Source: DASRIA01 sp038203635 | GTDB taxonomy: Bacteria; Actinomycetota; Thermoleophilia; Solirubrobacterales; JBBDJG01 | Assembly (NCBI GenBank): GCA_038203635.1 | Contig: JBBRDT010000130.1 | Coordinates: forward strand, 1 to 5,231 | DNA length: 5,231 nucleotides | Direction: 5' to 3' | In this document: piece after piece, positions 4,771 to 5,231 of the stretch | How positions within the stretch are numbered: position 1 is the stretch's first letter | How the letters are laid out: every line of letters starts with the position of its first letter | Notes under the pieces: generated by a model | Database searches by the model: none | What the model was told of the DNA's origin: nothing | The model's input: the letters and a program-made list of their open reading frames with translations, nothing else | Program-made: the position numbers and the translations under genes

Positions 4771-5231
4771 CACACGACCTTCCGGTTCGCGACGCGGTAC
4801 ACGAATGCCAGCAACTGCGCGACGGCGGCGAACAGCTCCTCGGGCACCTGGTGCCCGACCTCGACGCTTGCGTGCAGGGAGCGCGCGAGCGGCGGGTCGG
4901 AGATCACGGGCACGCCGTTCTCGGCCGCGACTTTCCGGATCTGCGCGGCCACGAGGTCCTGGCCCTTGGCGAGCACCTCGGGCGCCGGCTTCAGCCCGTC
5001 GTACACGAGCGCGACCGCGAAGTGGGTCGGGTTCGTGACCACCACGTCGGCCTCGGGGACCGCGGACATCATCCGCGCGCGGGCGGCCTGCATCTGGCGG
5101 CGCCGGATGGCGGCGCGCACCTCGGGAGGAGACGTGAACGACTTCTGCTCCTCCTTCACCTCCTGCTTGTCCATCCGCAGCGACTTCTCGTGACGCCAGC
5201 GCTGGTAGGCGAAGTCCGCGATCCCGATCAG
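4770..5231 (-). CDS. flhB: Flagellar export switch protein FlhB, C-terminal part (partial)
   Basis: The last 153 codons of FlhB; the N-terminal membrane domain lies beyond the right edge. The fragment opens at the end of the membrane part (LIGIADFAYQRWRHEKSLRM), continues through the cytoplasmic linker helix (DKQEVKEEQK) and contains the self-cleavage motif NPTH at 5033-5022. FlhB cuts itself between that Asn and Pro, which lets the export machine change from rod/hook to filament proteins. After the cut site come FAVALVYDGLKPAPEVLAKG, VISDPPLARSLH and EELFAAVAQLLAFVYRV, all standard for the FlhB C-terminal domain. An internal Met at 5174 is not the start, because the conserved reading continues without a stop to the window edge. 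One segment is unusual: SFTSPPEVRAAIRRRQ stands where most FlhB proteins have an EGDP-V-K type sequence. The stop TGA shares a base with the flhA start, in the flhB-flhA order common in flagellar operons. Confidence 0.96.
   Translation of the reverse strand: MIGIADFAYQRWRHEKSLRMDKQEVKEEQKSFTSPPEVRAAIRRRQMQAARARMMSAVPEADVVVTNPTHFAVALVYDGLKPAPEVLAKGQDLVAAQIRKVAAENGVPVISDPPLARSLHASVEVGHQVPEELFAAVAQLLAFVYRVANRKVV
4778..4783 (-). promoter_or_regulatory. Shine-Dalgarno GGAAGG of flhA
   Basis: GGAAGG on the minus strand lies seven bases before ATG 4770 and four bases before GTG 4773. The spacing favours the ATG as the flhA start. The site is inside the last codons of flhB. Confidence 0.6.

Noticed and set aside
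4087..5193. Long plus-strand open frame of 368 codons
   Set aside because: It lies antisense to flhA and flhB. The His/Asp/Glu/Arg-rich composition reflects the complement of hydrophobic membrane-helix codons, not a real protein.

Overview
The window is a G+C-rich fragment (by eye about two thirds G+C) of a bacterial flagellar operon. Every supported gene lies on the minus strand, so transcription runs from base 5231 down to base 1. In that order the genes are: the 3' part of flhB, complete flhA, a divergent flhF, a YcgR/PilZ-type c-di-GMP receptor, a small two-helix membrane protein, a 67-residue proline/arginine/aspartate-rich protein, and the 5' part of a family 2 glycosyltransferase that runs off the left edge. 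The long open frames on the plus strand are shadows of these genes.

The organism cannot be named from the sequence alone. The FlhA and FlhB wording (VITNGAGRVAEVAARFTLDA in FlhA; RRRQMQAARARMM followed by NPTHFAVAL in FlhB), the high G+C and all-TGA stops fit a motile actinobacterium, possibly of the Thermoleophilia/Solirubrobacterales type. This is inference from remembered family sequences, not from a search.

Region 4770-5231 to 1505 is the flagellar export and placement core. FlhB is the export switch protein with its self-cleaving NPTH site, FlhA is the export gate, and FlhF is the SRP-type GTPase that in other bacteria sets flagellar position or number. The partner gene flhG, which often follows flhF, is absent here. 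A PilZ protein overlaps the flhF stop instead. Region 1508 to 1 is the accessory block: a c-di-GMP receptor with intact ligand-binding motifs, a membrane hairpin protein with a charged C-terminal helix, a disordered small protein, and a sugar transferase.

The genes are packed with start/stop overlaps (TGATG, ATGA, GTGA, GTGA, then TGATG), which suggests translational coupling along one transcript. The single gap, 453-519, holds a perfect 11-bp inverted repeat directly in front of the small disordered gene. No promoter, tRNA, rRNA, CRISPR or insertion sequence is visible, and no stretch over 300 bases lacks a gene. The most interesting points are the eroded GTPase motifs of FlhF, the unrecognised membrane and disordered proteins placed between a flagellar-brake-like gene and a glycosyltransferase, and the hairpin in the only gap.
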